NCBI RefSeq assembly: GCF_006438915.1
Contig: NZ_RCZE01000016.1
Span: 62,001-126,000, forward strand
Source: Pseudomonas arsenicoxydans
Lineage (GTDB): Bacteria; Pseudomonadota; Gammaproteobacteria; Pseudomonadales; Pseudomonadaceae
DNA: 64,000 nt
Direction: 5' to 3'
The notes beneath the pieces are model-generated. The model had not been told where the DNA came from, did no database searches, and saw only the letters and a program-made list of their open reading frames with translations. This document shows positions 1-8,319 of the stretch, piece after piece (position 1 is the first letter of the stretch; each line of letters begins with the position of its first letter). Position numbers and translations under genes: made by a program.

Positions 1-199
1 GATCACCCTGGATTACGACCAAGCGCAAATGGACGGCCCGCCGTTTGCTGTGCTGGATGATGAGGTGCAGCGGTTGTTTGGTGGATCGTGGGCGCTGAAG
101 ATTCTGGAGGATCAGGATGTTCTGAGTTCGAGCGGTAAATTCCTGGAGGCGGGCGTTACCCGGCTTGAAGAGCGGGTGTATCGGGTTTCCAGCCGGTAA
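1..199 (+). CDS. tpm: Thiopurine S-methyltransferase, C-terminal part
   Basis: The frame is open from the window edge to the TAA at 197-199 and gives about 65 residues, starting near ITLDYDQ and containing QMDGPPFAV. This matches the end of bacterial thiopurine methyltransferases, which move a methyl group from S-adenosylmethionine to thiopurines and, in Pseudomonas, to selenium or tellurium compounds. The N-terminal part with the SAM-binding fold is outside the window. In P. aeruginosa tpm also lies close to htpX, which supports the call. It converges with htpX and shares the terminator at 281-310. Confidence 0.8.
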   Translation, partial: ITLDYDQAQMDGPPFAVLDDEVQRLFGGSWALKILEDQDVLSSSGKFLEAGVTRLEERVYRVSSR

Positions 200-217
200 G
201 GTGTGTTGAGTTTGCCG

Positions 218-244
218 GCCCCTTCGACTTGCTCGCGAAGGGGC
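218..244. repeat. Short inverted repeat related to the REP family
   Basis: Nine-base arms GCCCCTTCG and CGAAGGGGC surround a loop containing TTGCTCG. The right half (TTGCTCGCGAAGG) is the same motif that ends the large REP hairpins at 36987, 46192, 60247 and 61237, so this looks like a shortened member of that family. Confidence 0.55.
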
Positions 245-280
245 ACTAAAGCGCACTGCATCAACCAAGCAAATAAAAAA

Positions 281-310
281 AGGCCCGCATCACTGCGGGC
301 CTTCTTTTTT
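281..310. terminator. Rho-independent terminator between tpm and htpX
   Basis: The stem AGGCCCGCA / TGCGGGCCT has an A-run before it and a T-run after it, so it can stop transcription from both sides. It sits between two convergent genes. Confidence 0.85.
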
Positions 311-323
311 GGGTGCTGAACAA

Positions 324-1214
324 TCAGCGCTGAAGTCGATGCAGCGCGTTGATACGTTCTTCCAGCGGCGGGTGGCTCATGAACATCCGGGCGAACCCTT
401 GCTTGATGCCACCGTTGATGCCAAAGGCGTTCAGGGTGTCCGGCATGTGCACCGGCAGGCCTTGTTCGGCGCGCAGGCGCTGCAGGGCGCCGATCATCGC
501 GGCAGTACCGGCCAGGCGTGCACCGGCTTCGTCGGCACGGAATTCACGCTTGCGCGAGAACCACATGACGATGGAGCTGGCCAGAATGCCCAGCACCAGT
601 TCGGCGAAGATGGTTGCCACGTAGTAGGCAATCCCCTGGCCTTCTTCATTCTTGAAGATCACCTTGTCGACAAAGTTGCCGATGATCCGTGCGAAGAACA
701 TCACGAAGGTGTTCACCACGCCCTGAATCAGCGCCAGGGTGACCATGTCGCCATTGGCCACGTGGCCAATTTCGTGGGCCAGCACAGCTTTTACTTCATC
801 AGGCGAGAAACGCTCAAGCAGACCCTGACTGACCGCGACCAGTGCGTCGTTCTTGTTCCAGCCCGTGGCGAACGCGTTCGCCTCGTAGGCTGGGAAAATC
901 CCGACTTCAGGCATCTTGATCCCGGCTTCCCGGGACAATTGCTCGACGGTTTGCAGCAGCCATTGCTCGTGACGGGTGCGTGGCTGGGTGATGATCTGGG
1001 TGCTGGTGCTCATCTTCGCCATCCACTTGGAGATGAACAGCGAGAACAGCGAACCGGCAAAACCAAAGACCGCACAGAAAATCAGCAGCTGATTGAGGTT
1101 CAGATCAACCCCGTTGGCCGCCATGAACCCGTTGAAGCCGAAAAGGCTCAGGGTGATGCTGGCAATCAGCACGACCGCCAGGTTAGTGGCCAAAAACAGC
1201 AGGATGCGCATCAT
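324..1214 (-). CDS. htpX: Membrane-bound zinc protease HtpX
   Basis: This is an M48-family inner-membrane metalloprotease of 296 residues, the usual size. It helps FtsH remove misfolded membrane proteins. Two hydrophobic segments lie near residues 4-28 and 43-62. The zinc motif HEIGH is at 147-151, two further hydrophobic stretches lie near 158-180 and 198-218, and the third zinc ligand is probably the Glu in REFRADE near 224. The start MMRIL has GGAG upstream. A sigma-70-like promoter is seen at 1260-1288. The gene is single, converging with tpm and downstream of alaA on the same strand after a gap of about 320 bases. Confidence 0.95.
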   Translation of the reverse strand: MMRILLFLATNLAVVLIASITLSLFGFNGFMAANGVDLNLNQLLIFCAVFGFAGSLFSLFISKWMAKMSTSTQIITQPRTRHEQWLLQTVEQLSREAGIKMPEVGIFPAYEANAFATGWNKNDALVAVSQGLLERFSPDEVKAVLAHEIGHVANGDMVTLALIQGVVNTFVMFFARIIGNFVDKVIFKNEEGQGIAYYVATIFAELVLGILASSIVMWFSRKREFRADEAGARLAGTAAMIGALQRLRAEQGLPVHMPDTLNAFGINGGIKQGFARMFMSHPPLEERINALHRLQR

Positions 1215-1259
1215 GGTTGTAGAAATCTCCTCGTGCTAAAGATGTAGCGTACTGCGGGG

Positions 1260-1288
1260 TATATAAGGTGCTGCACCGGGCTATTCAA
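1260..1288 (-). promoter_or_regulatory. Probable sigma-70 promoter of htpX
   Basis: On the minus strand TTGAAT is followed by 17 bases and TATATA, about 45 bases before the htpX start. I do not see a convincing heat-shock sigma-32 pair (CTTGAAA with CCCCAT) in the gap, though a TTTGAAA lies just upstream. The rest of 1215-1531 holds only this promoter and the hairpin at 1489-1523. Confidence 0.55.
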
Positions 1289-1488
1289 CCGAGTGACTAT
1301 TTCAAACTGTGTCCTACGGCAACAGTCTAGCCGCTTGCAGCCCTTTTCCGACGCGGGCATGGTAAATGTTTGACAGGCGAAGCGCGGCGCGGGCCCCGTA
1401 GTTGTTAGACGCGAGCCCCCAACCAGTGACCAGGTATGACTTGAAGCCAGGATGTGCGGCAGGACGCAGAGATGTGTTGCTGAATTAA

Positions 1489-1523
1489 TCACCGCGCGAC
1501 TTTCGTAAAAAGTCGCACGGTGA
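1489..1523 (-). terminator. Hairpin after alaA, possible terminator
   Basis: TCACCGCGCGAC pairs with GTCGCACGGTGA with one mismatch, directly after the alaA stop codon. There is no clear U-run, so termination is uncertain. Confidence 0.35.
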
Positions 1524-1531
1524 CCGACCCT

Positions 1532-2743
1532 TTACTGGCGATAGGACTTGAGGAAGCTACCGATCCGCCCGATGGCCATCTCCAGGTCATCCACGCGCGG
1601 CAGGGTCACCACGCGGAAGTGATCCGGCCAAGGCCAGTTGAAGGCAGTGCCCTGAACCACCAGCAGCTTCTCGGAGAGCAGCAGGTCGAGCACGAACTTC
1701 TCGTCGTTGTGGATCGGGCAGACTTTCGGGTCGATCCGCGGGAATGCATACAGCGCGCCCATCGGCTTGACGCAGGTGACGCCCGGAATGTCGTTGAGCA
1801 GTTCCCAGGTGCGATTGCGCTGTTCCAGCAAGCGGCCCTGCGGCAGCACCAGGTCATTGATGCTCTGATAGCCGCCCAGTGCGGTCTGGATCGCGTGCTG
1901 GCTCGGCACGTTGGCACACAGGCGCATGTTGGCCAGCATGTCGATGCCTTCGATGTAGCTCTGCGCGTGATGTTTCGGGCCGGAGATGGCAATCCAGCCG
2001 GAACGGAAGCCGGCCACGCGATAGGACTTGGACAGACCGTTGAAGGTCAGGCACAGCAGGTCCGGGGCCAGGGACGCGGTGCAAATGTGCACGGCGTCGT
2101 CGTACAGAATCTTGTCGTAGATTTCGTCGGAGAACACCACCAGATTGTGCTGGCGCGCCAGTTCGAGCATGCCCAGCAGCACTTCCCTGGAATACACCGC
2201 ACCGGTCGGGTTGTTCGGGTTGATGATCACCAGCGCCTTGGTGTTCGGCGTGATCTTGGCCTTGATGTCGGCCAGGTCCGGCCACCAGTTGGCTTGCTCG
2301 TCGCACAGGTAATGCACCGGGTTACCGCCGGACAGGCTGACCGCGGCCGTCCACAGCGGATAGTCCGGGGCCGGCACCAGCACTTCGTCGCCATTGTTGA
2401 GCAAGGCCTGCATCGACATCACGATCAGCTCGGAAACGCCGTTACCCAGGTAGATGTCTTCGATGCCGACACCTTCAACCTGCTTCTGTTGGTAGTACTG
2501 CATCACGGCCTTGCGCGCGCTGAACAGGCCTTTGGAATCGCTATAGCCCTGGGCGGTCGGCAGGTTGCGGATCACGTCCTGGAGGATTTCGTCCGGCGCT
2601 TCGAAACCAAAAGGCGCCGGGTTGCCGATGTTCAGCTTGAGGATGCGATGACCTTCCTCTTCCAGGCGTTTGGCGTGCTTGAGCACTGGGCCGCGAATGT
2701 CGTAGCAGACGTTGGCGAGCTTGTTCGATTTGCTGACCTGCAT
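1532..2743 (-). CDS. alaA: Alanine-type pyridoxal-phosphate aminotransferase
   Basis: This is a fold-type I class I/II aminotransferase of 403 residues, close to E. coli AlaA (405), which makes alanine from pyruvate and glutamate. The PLP lysine lies in NGLSKSYRVAGFRSGW, the phosphate and ring contacts in NPNNPTGAVYS and SDEIYD, and the C-terminal substrate arginine in the FRVVTLPR stretch. The open frame extends upstream to about 3088, but that part has no homology and runs into msrB on the other strand. The start MQVSKSNKLANVCYD is the family start. The gene is divergent from msrB, and the 226-base gap must hold both promoters. Confidence 0.9.
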   Translation of the reverse strand: MQVSKSNKLANVCYDIRGPVLKHAKRLEEEGHRILKLNIGNPAPFGFEAPDEILQDVIRNLPTAQGYSDSKGLFSARKAVMQYYQQKQVEGVGIEDIYLGNGVSELIVMSMQALLNNGDEVLVPAPDYPLWTAAVSLSGGNPVHYLCDEQANWWPDLADIKAKITPNTKALVIINPNNPTGAVYSREVLLGMLELARQHNLVVFSDEIYDKILYDDAVHICTASLAPDLLCLTFNGLSKSYRVAGFRSGWIAISGPKHHAQSYIEGIDMLANMRLCANVPSQHAIQTALGGYQSINDLVLPQGRLLEQRNRTWELLNDIPGVTCVKPMGALYAFPRIDPKVCPIHNDEKFVLDLLLSEKLLVVQGTAFNWPWPDHFRVVTLPRVDDLEMAIGRIGSFLKSYRQ

Positions 2744-2969
2744 GGCGATGTGTTCCCGAAAATGAACGATCCAGGCGGTGTATGAACTACCGTACTGGGA
2801 ATCCTGCGTATTCACACAGGCCTGACGCCTTGAGATGCAGCACCCATAAATCCGTTTGAATGCGCGTGGTCTGGCTGCCAGACTGGCGTTTGACGAGGCG
2901 CAATCATACGTGCCGCCCGATCCGTGGAAAAGGTACAGATCGGGCTTTTTCAGTTGCTGAGGTGTGATG

Positions 2970-3365
2970 ATGGAAAAGTTGGAAAAAACCCTGGAAGAAT
3001 GGAAGGCCATGCTCGACCCGGAGCAGTACAACGTGTGCCGCCTCAAGGGCACCGAGCGGCCGTTTTCCGGCAAATACAACGGCACCAAGACTGACGGCGT
3101 TTACTACTGCATCTGCTGCAACGAGCCGCTGTTCGACTCCAAGACGAAATTTGACTCCGGTTGCGGCTGGCCGAGCTTCTACGCGCCGATCGGCGACAGC
3201 GCCATGGTCGAGATCCGTGACGTCAGCCACGGCATGATCCGCACCGAAGTGGTCTGCGCCAAATGCGATGCACACCTGGGGCACGTGTTCCCGGACGGTC
3301 CGCCGCCGACCGGCCTGCGTTATTGCATCAACTCGGTGTGCCTGGATTTGGTACCGCGCGAATAA
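2970..3365 (+). CDS. msrB: Peptide methionine-(R)-sulfoxide reductase MsrB
   Basis: This enzyme reduces the R form of methionine sulfoxide in proteins with thioredoxin. It has 131 residues from the chosen start. The zinc site is the pair C47/C50 and C96/C99, and the catalytic cysteine is C119 in RYCINSVC. GTG 2964, ATG 2967 and ATG 2970 follow one another; GAGGTG at 2959-2964 has usable spacing only for ATG 2970. The gene stands before gpx-ospR, so three oxidative-damage genes are in a row, but a 25-base-arm hairpin and 169 bases separate it from gpx. Confidence 0.95.
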   Translation: MEKLEKTLEEWKAMLDPEQYNVCRLKGTERPFSGKYNGTKTDGVYYCICCNEPLFDSKTKFDSGCGWPSFYAPIGDSAMVEIRDVSHGMIRTEVVCAKCDAHLGHVFPDGPPPTGLRYCINSVCLDLVPRE

Positions 3366-3371
3366 TGTGAG

Positions 3372-3445
3372 CCCTGTAGGAGCACGGCTTGCCGGCGATG
3401 GCGTCCTTGAGTCTGTCATTGCCGGCAAGCCGTGCTCCTACAGGG
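3372..3445. repeat. REP-type hairpin between msrB and gpx
   Basis: Perfect 25-base inverted arms (beginning CCCTGTAGGAGCACGG, ending in GCCGGC) flank a 24-base loop. The sequence differs from the GAGCAAGCCCGCTCCCAC family elsewhere in the window, so it is a second REP class. It may act as a terminator or mRNA stabiliser for msrB. Confidence 0.8.
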
Positions 3446-3471
3446 TTTGTCGTACTCCTATTGATTTATTA

Positions 3472-3491
3472 AATTGCACACAATTCAATTG
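3472..3491. promoter_or_regulatory. Overlapping palindromes, candidate OspR/OhrR-type operator
   Basis: AATTG-CACA-CAATT (3472-3485) overlaps CAATT-C-AATTG (3481-3491). They lie 44-63 bases before the gpx start. OhrR-class MarR regulators bind AT-rich sites containing CAATT/AATTG, and such a regulator, ospR, is in this operon, so autoregulation is likely. Confidence 0.5.
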
Positions 3492-3534
3492 CTCGCTATG
3501 TTTGGCCCATGTTCTTTCATCAAGAGTCCAAATC

Positions 3535-4020
3535 ATGACCGACAACCTGCTGAGCATCCCGTGTACCACCATCAAGGGTGAGCAAAAGACCCTGGCCGAT
3601 TACGCCGGCAAAGCCGTACTGGTGGTCAATACCGCCAGCAAGTGCGGCTTCACTCCGCAATACAAAGGTCTGGAAGAGTTGTGGCAGACCTACAAGGACC
3701 AGGGGCTGGTGGTGCTGGGCTTTCCGTGCAACCAGTTCGGCAAGCAGGAGCCCGGCAATGAAGGCGCCATTTCCGAGTTCTGCGAATTGAATTTCGGTGT
3801 CAGCTTCCCGCTGTTCAAGAAAATCGAAGTCAACGGTGCCGGCGCGCATCCGCTATTCGTTCAGTTGAAAAAACGCGCACCGGGTGTTCTGGGTTCGCAG
3901 GGCATCAAGTGGAACTTCACCAAGTTCCTGATCGGCAAGGACGGTCAGTTGGTCAAGCGCTTCGCCCCGGCGACCAAACCGCAGGACCTGAGCCGCGAGA
4001 TCGAAGCTCTGCTCAAATGA
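3535..4020 (+). CDS. gpx: Glutathione peroxidase family (thiol peroxidase)
   Basis: This is a 161-residue peroxidase of the cysteine type that reduces hydrogen peroxide and organic peroxides, probably with thioredoxin. The active cysteine is C37 in VNTASKCGFTPQY. The tetrad partners are in FPCNQFGKQEPG (Gln) and KWNFTKFLI (Trp and Asn). The open frame reaches back to 3268 across the REP hairpin, but MTDNLLSIP is the family start. Its stop overlaps the ospR start (ATGA at 4017-4020), so the two are translationally coupled, as in P. aeruginosa. Confidence 0.92.
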   Translation: MTDNLLSIPCTTIKGEQKTLADYAGKAVLVVNTASKCGFTPQYKGLEELWQTYKDQGLVVLGFPCNQFGKQEPGNEGAISEFCELNFGVSFPLFKKIEVNGAGAHPLFVQLKKRAPGVLGSQGIKWNFTKFLIGKDGQLVKRFAPATKPQDLSREIEALLK

Positions 4021-4478
4021 ACAGCCTGTCAGTCGATTCGCTCAAGCTCGACAGCCAGCTCTGCTTCAAGCTCTATGCGGCTTCCCGGGCGGTGATCCGG
4101 GCGTACAAGCCAATGCTCGACCAGCTCGGCCTGACGTACCCGCAATACCTGGCCATGCTGGTGCTGTGGGAATGGCAGGAGGTCGCCCCCGAGCAGCCGA
4201 CTGTAAAGGCGCTGGGCGAACGCCTGGCGCTGGATTCCGGCACCCTGACGCCGTTGCTCAAGCGACTTGAGCAATTGCAGCTGGTGCAGCGTCAGCGTTC
4301 GGCTCGCGATGAGCGTGAGGTGCACCTGAGTCTGTCAGCTGCCGGCAAGGCATTGCGCGATCAGGTCGGCCCGCTCAAGGCGCGCCTGTTGTGCGACAGT
4401 GGGGTGGATCTGGATCGCCTGAGTGATCTGCGTAATGGTCTCGATCATTTGCTGGGGCAGATCAAGGCACTGTCGTAG
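4017..4478 (+). CDS. ospR: MarR/OhrR-family redox regulator OspR
   Basis: This is a 153-residue winged-helix repressor. C16 in the N-terminal helix (SQLCFKLY) corresponds to the peroxide-sensing cysteine of OhrR-type proteins, and a second cysteine is C126. The recognition region is around 62-100 and ends in the wing RSARDEREVHL. In P. aeruginosa OspR controls the adjacent gpx and also affects pigment and virulence traits. The gene starts inside the gpx stop codon, and its 3' end overlaps the convergent sagS by 17 bases. Candidate operators are at 3472-3491. Confidence 0.85.
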   Translation: MNSLSVDSLKLDSQLCFKLYAASRAVIRAYKPMLDQLGLTYPQYLAMLVLWEWQEVAPEQPTVKALGERLALDSGTLTPLLKRLEQLQLVQRQRSARDEREVHLSLSAAGKALRDQVGPLKARLLCDSGVDLDRLSDLRNGLDHLLGQIKALS

Positions 4479-6825
4479 TCGGAACCCATAGATCAAGCAG
4501 CGCGGCCAGTTCTTCACGGCGGAAAGGCTTGGCCAGGTAGTCGCTCATGCCCGCCGCGCGGCAGCGTTCGCGCTCCTCGGACATGGCGTTGGCGGTCAGC
4601 GCGACGATGGGCAGTTGCGGCCAGCGTCCGCTGCGCCGAATTTGCCGACTGGCTTCATAGCCGTCCATCACCGGCATGTTGCAGTCCATCAGCACCAGGT
4701 CGAAGTCGCTTTGCTCCAGTTGATCCAGCGCTTCGGCCCCGTGAGCGGCGACGATGACCTCGCAGCCGAGTTTGCCAAGCATGCCCTTGGCGACCAACTG
4801 ATTGACCGGGTTGTCCTCGACCAGCAATACCCGCCCGCGCCGCTGGTGGGGAAGGGCTTCGATCCGTGCGCCATTGATCGTCGTGATTTCTGGCTGCAAG
4901 ACCCGCCGCAACGTCTGGTACAGCGCGTTGCGTGCCAGCGGTCGTGCCTGTTGCTGCAAGGGGGCGAGGGCGCTCACCTGTTCGCTGGGCATGAAGTTGC
5001 CATAAGCGGTCACCAGCAGAATCGGCGCATCAAGCGTGGGGCGCAGGCCAAACAGGCATTCGGGGCAGTCGGTGATCAGGACATCAGGCTCAAGCCCGAG
5101 CAGCGAGTCATCGATGGAGCGCTGTTGATAATCGAGTCCCCACGCCGGCAGCAGGGTTTTCAGCAGTTCGGCCAGACCGCTGCTGGCAGCGGTGATCGCA
5201 AGCACCTTGCCGGGCAGCGGTGCCGGGGACATGGCGCGAGTGTGGGCAGGCAGCGGCAGGTCGGCGCAAAACTGACTGCCAAAACCGGCTTCCGAGCTGA
5301 TCGTCAGGCTTCCCTGCATGGCTTCGCAGAGGTTATAGGTCAGGGCCAGGCCCAGCCCGGTACCGCCAAACTGCCGGGTAATACCTGCGCCGGCCTGGGT
5401 AAACGGCTGGAAAATTTTGACTTGGGCATCGTGGGCGATCCCGATACCGGTGTCGCAGACCTCGATTCTGACGCCCTCTTCGAACGCAGACAGGCGTAAG
5501 TCGACCCGACCGAATCGGGTGAATTTGAGCGCATTGGACAACAGGTTACTGACGATTTGCCGCACTCGGGTCGGGTCACCCAGCACCAGCGCCGGAAATT
5601 GCGGATCGATCAGGCACGTCAGCTCCACGCTCGGCGCTGCATTCTGTGACAGCAGGTTGGCGGTGTCTTCCACCAGCGCGCCAAGGTCGAACGGAATGTG
5701 TTCGAGCTCCAGTTGACCCGCATCGAATTTCGACAGGTCGAGAATATCGTTGAGCAGTTCCACCAGCACTTTGCCCGAGTCATGGGCGATCGACAGTTGT
5801 TGCTGCTGTTCGGCCGAGAGCGGGCCGTCCAGTGACAGCGCGATCATCCCCAGCAGGCCGTTGAGCGGCGTGCGAATTTCGTGGCTCATGTTGGCCAGAA
5901 ACACCGAGCGTGCTTCGGCCATCTCGATGGCGGTGGTGCGCGCGACTTCCAGTTCCTGATTGGATTGGCTGAGCCTGGCATTGATCGCCTTGAGTTCGGC
6001 TGTGCGTGCCGAAACGATGTTTTCCAGTTGACTGAGGTAGTCGGTCAGGCGGTTTTCGGCGTTGCGTCGTTGTTGGATTTCGGTGGCGATGTTTTCGAAT
6101 TGTTGATTGGCGACTTTGACCAGCACACCGATTTCATCGTTTTCATGCCCCGCCGGGTATTCCAGCCAGGTCGGCTCTGCACTGCGCGGATCGCGGCCAC
6201 TGAGTTCGCGGATGACCCGCACCAAGGGTTTGGTCAGCATCACGTAGAACAGCGCCAACAGAATGCCTGTCAGGATCAGGCTTCGGGCGAAGCCGTTGAG
6301 CAGCGTCACCTCGGCTCGACGCAGGAAGCGACTGCCGAAGGCGTAGGTGTCGACTTCCAGTTGCAAGGTCCCGAGCGATTCGTTGGGCAGGTGATCGAGA
6401 AAGAGACGGTCTTCGAACTGCCGATGGGCGCCGAACAGGAAGTCGCTGATCACGCGATAGCCACTTTGCGCGCTTGGGCGTTTGACGCTGGCCAGCACTG
6501 TATTGTTGTTGTCGGTGAGTTTCGCGCTGAGGATCGCCGGTGAGCGCACCAGGCCCATGGTCAGTTCCTGAGCGAGTTCGGCGTCGATGTTGTAGGCGAT
6601 GCGTGAGGCGGGGTTGTGGCTGATTTCCAGCAAAGACTGTATTTCGCGGTTGATGGAGGCGTCTTCGCTGGCATAATCGATGCCTATTTGCAGCAGACTG
6701 AGCAGCGTGCCCAGAATGAAACCCACCAGCACAGTAAGCCTGGCTTGCTTGTATGAGAGCCGGTGGGTGAATTTGATGTCCATGGGGTGTTGAACCACTT
6801 CCGTTTCCTTTCGCTGCTCAAGCAT
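4462..6825 (-). CDS. sagS: Hybrid sensor histidine kinase SagS
   Basis: This membrane kinase of 787 residues is an ortholog candidate of P. aeruginosa SagS, which controls the change to sessile growth through HptB and BfiSR. Order: transmembrane helix 31-47, a periplasmic sensor region 50-175, transmembrane helix 180-197, a HAMP/linker to about 300, a HisKA with phospho-His H315 (SHEIRTP), an ATPase with N-box around 430 and DTGIG near 458, a degenerate receiver-like stretch 538-640, and a true receiver with D671 and phospho-acceptor D714. MDIKFTHR at residue 15 is an alternative start. Synteny with ospR and gpx is the same as in P. aeruginosa. The 124-base gap to the next gene is divergent. 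Confidence 0.85.
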   Translation of the reverse strand: MLEQRKETEVVQHPMDIKFTHRLSYKQARLTVLVGFILGTLLSLLQIGIDYASEDASINREIQSLLEISHNPASRIAYNIDAELAQELTMGLVRSPAILSAKLTDNNNTVLASVKRPSAQSGYRVISDFLFGAHRQFEDRLFLDHLPNESLGTLQLEVDTYAFGSRFLRRAEVTLLNGFARSLILTGILLALFYVMLTKPLVRVIRELSGRDPRSAEPTWLEYPAGHENDEIGVLVKVANQQFENIATEIQQRRNAENRLTDYLSQLENIVSARTAELKAINARLSQSNQELEVARTTAIEMAEARSVFLANMSHEIRTPLNGLLGMIALSLDGPLSAEQQQQLSIAHDSGKVLVELLNDILDLSKFDAGQLELEHIPFDLGALVEDTANLLSQNAAPSVELTCLIDPQFPALVLGDPTRVRQIVSNLLSNALKFTRFGRVDLRLSAFEEGVRIEVCDTGIGIAHDAQVKIFQPFTQAGAGITRQFGGTGLGLALTYNLCEAMQGSLTISSEAGFGSQFCADLPLPAHTRAMSPAPLPGKVLAITAASSGLAELLKTLLPAWGLDYQQRSIDDSLLGLEPDVLITDCPECLFGLRPTLDAPILLVTAYGNFMPSEQVSALAPLQQQARPLARNALYQTLRRVLQPEITTINGARIEALPHQRRGRVLLVEDNPVNQLVAKGMLGKLGCEVIVAAHGAEALDQLEQSDFDLVLMDCNMPVMDGYEASRQIRRSGRWPQLPIVALTANAMSEERERCRAAGMSDYLAKPFRREELAALLDLWVPTTTVP

Positions 6826-6949
6826 AGTCGATCATGCATGGATTCCGATGTTCTCGCGAACCCCTGAGCAGGGGATGAACCGGGCACTGAACGCTGTGTA
6901 TTCGTCGCTGTATCGCCATCATCACTGTGAACCTGCTCGAGGAGAAGAC

Positions 6950-7840
6950 GTGGACGCCCGATTGAATGCTTTTCTTGAACGCGCCGATGCTGTTTTGGCC
7001 CGTATCGAGCCGCTGCTGCCCGCACCTCGGCAGACCATCGACTGGAATCAATGCCTGGCCGCTCGCTGGCAGCGCGAGGGTCGCAGCGGTTTTCTCTTGC
7101 CGCTGCACGTCAGCCTCGACATGCGCCTGTCCGACCTGATCGGCGTCGACCGGCAACTGGAGCAACTGGGGCGAAATACTCAACAGTTCCTCGACGGCAT
7201 GCCGGCCAACCACGCCTTGCTCTGGGGCTCGCGCGGCACCGGTAAATCGTCGCTGGTGCGTGCCTTGCTCGCCGAACACGCCCAGGCCGGTTTGCGCCTG
7301 ATCGAGATCGAGCGCGATCACCTGGCGGACCTGCCGCGCGTGGTCGAACAAATCGCCAAGTTGCCGCAGCGCTTTGTGCTGTTCTGCGACGACCTGTCGT
7401 TCGAGGCGGGCGAGGGCGATTATCGCGTACTCAAGAGCGTGCTCGACGGCTCCCTCGAGCAAGCGCCGGACAACGTTCTGCTGTACGCCACGTCCAACCG
7501 CCGTCACCTGGTGCCGGAAAAGGAAAGCGATAACGAAAACTGGAAACGCGTCGATGGTGAACTGCACCCAAGCGAGGCGGTGGAAGACAAGATTGCGCTG
7601 TCGGACCGCTTCGGCCTGTGGCTGTCGTTTTATCCGTTTACTCAGGAGCATTTCCTTAACGTCGTCGAACACTGGATCGGTCAACTGGCCGACAAGGCCG
7701 GCCTTGAGTGGCAGCGTGACGAAGAGCTGGACATCCTCGCGGTGCGTTGGGCTGGTGGCCGTGGCAATCGCAATGGACGTTGCGCTTATCAATTTGCCCG
7801 CTATTGGGTCGGGCTCAAGCTGTTGGAGCACAAAGCATGA
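6950..7840 (+). CDS. AAA+ ATPase of the DUF815 family
   Basis: This is a 296-residue predicted P-loop ATPase of unknown function. The Walker A motif GSRGTGKS is at 93-100 and the Walker B FVLFCDD at 142-148, followed by a sensor-like stretch with ATSNRRHLV. The family is widespread in proteobacteria. An upstream ATG gives a longer frame from 6848, but GTG 6950 has a strong GAGGAGAAG just before it and matches the usual N-terminus. Its TGA overlaps the ATG of the next gene, the free-methionine-sulfoxide reductase, so the two are coupled. It is divergent from sagS. Confidence 0.85.
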   Translation: MDARLNAFLERADAVLARIEPLLPAPRQTIDWNQCLAARWQREGRSGFLLPLHVSLDMRLSDLIGVDRQLEQLGRNTQQFLDGMPANHALLWGSRGTGKSSLVRALLAEHAQAGLRLIEIERDHLADLPRVVEQIAKLPQRFVLFCDDLSFEAGEGDYRVLKSVLDGSLEQAPDNVLLYATSNRRHLVPEKESDNENWKRVDGELHPSEAVEDKIALSDRFGLWLSFYPFTQEHFLNVVEHWIGQLADKAGLEWQRDEELDILAVRWAGGRGNRNGRCAYQFARYWVGLKLLEHKA

Positions 7841-8319
7841 TTGATTTACAGAAGAGCGGCCAAGGGCTGGATGGTTACGGCATGTTGTGGGCGCAGCTGG
7901 AATCGTTGCTGGCGGACGAGCGTGATTTCATAGCCAACGCTGCGCAGTTCTCGGCCTTCCTGTTCAATCAGCTCGATGATTTGAACTGGGCCGGTTTCTA
8001 CCTCAATCGCAACGAAGAACTGGTGCTCGGTCCGTTCCAGGGGCAGATTGCCTGCGTGCGGATTCCGTTCGGTCGCGGCGTGTGCGGGACGGCGGCGTCG
8101 ACCTTGCAGACCCAATTGGTTGAAGATGTGCATGCATTTCCCGGTCATATTGCCTGCGACAGCGCATCGAACAGCGAACTGGTTGTGCCGCTGGTCAAGG
8201 ACGGTCGACTGATCGGTGTGCTGGACCTCGACAGCCCGAAACTGGCGCGATTTACCGCAGAGGATCAAGCCGGCATCGAGCGCCTGGCGGCGATTTTCCT
8301 GCGCCTGACCGATTGCTGA
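7837..8319 (+). CDS. msrC: Free methionine-(R)-sulfoxide reductase (GAF domain)
   Basis: This is a single-GAF-domain cytoplasmic enzyme of 160 residues that reduces the free amino acid methionine-R-sulfoxide. The three conserved cysteines of the family are present: C73 (QIACVRIPF), C83 (GRGVCGTAA) and C107 (GHIACDSAS). The ATG overlaps the stop of the upstream ATPase (ATGA at 7837-7840), and TTGGAG precedes it. Its stop abuts the stop of the convergent HD-GYP gene with no gap. With msrB and gpx it forms a local group of repair genes for oxidised sulfur. Confidence 0.88.
   Translation: MIDLQKSGQGLDGYGMLWAQLESLLADERDFIANAAQFSAFLFNQLDDLNWAGFYLNRNEELVLGPFQGQIACVRIPFGRGVCGTAASTLQTQLVEDVHAFPGHIACDSASNSELVVPLVKDGRLIGVLDLDSPKLARFTAEDQAGIERLAAIFLRLTDC

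Noticed and set aside
309..1247. 312-codon plus-strand frame over htpX
   Set aside because: Antisense to htpX, whose protein is clearly real.
1211..1492. 93-codon minus-strand frame in the gap between htpX and alaA
   Set aside because: It overlaps the htpX start and promoter region and has no coding-like features.
3372..3445. Inverted repeat as an insertion-sequence end or attachment site
   Set aside because: It has the size and form of a REP hairpin, with no transposase or target duplication nearby.
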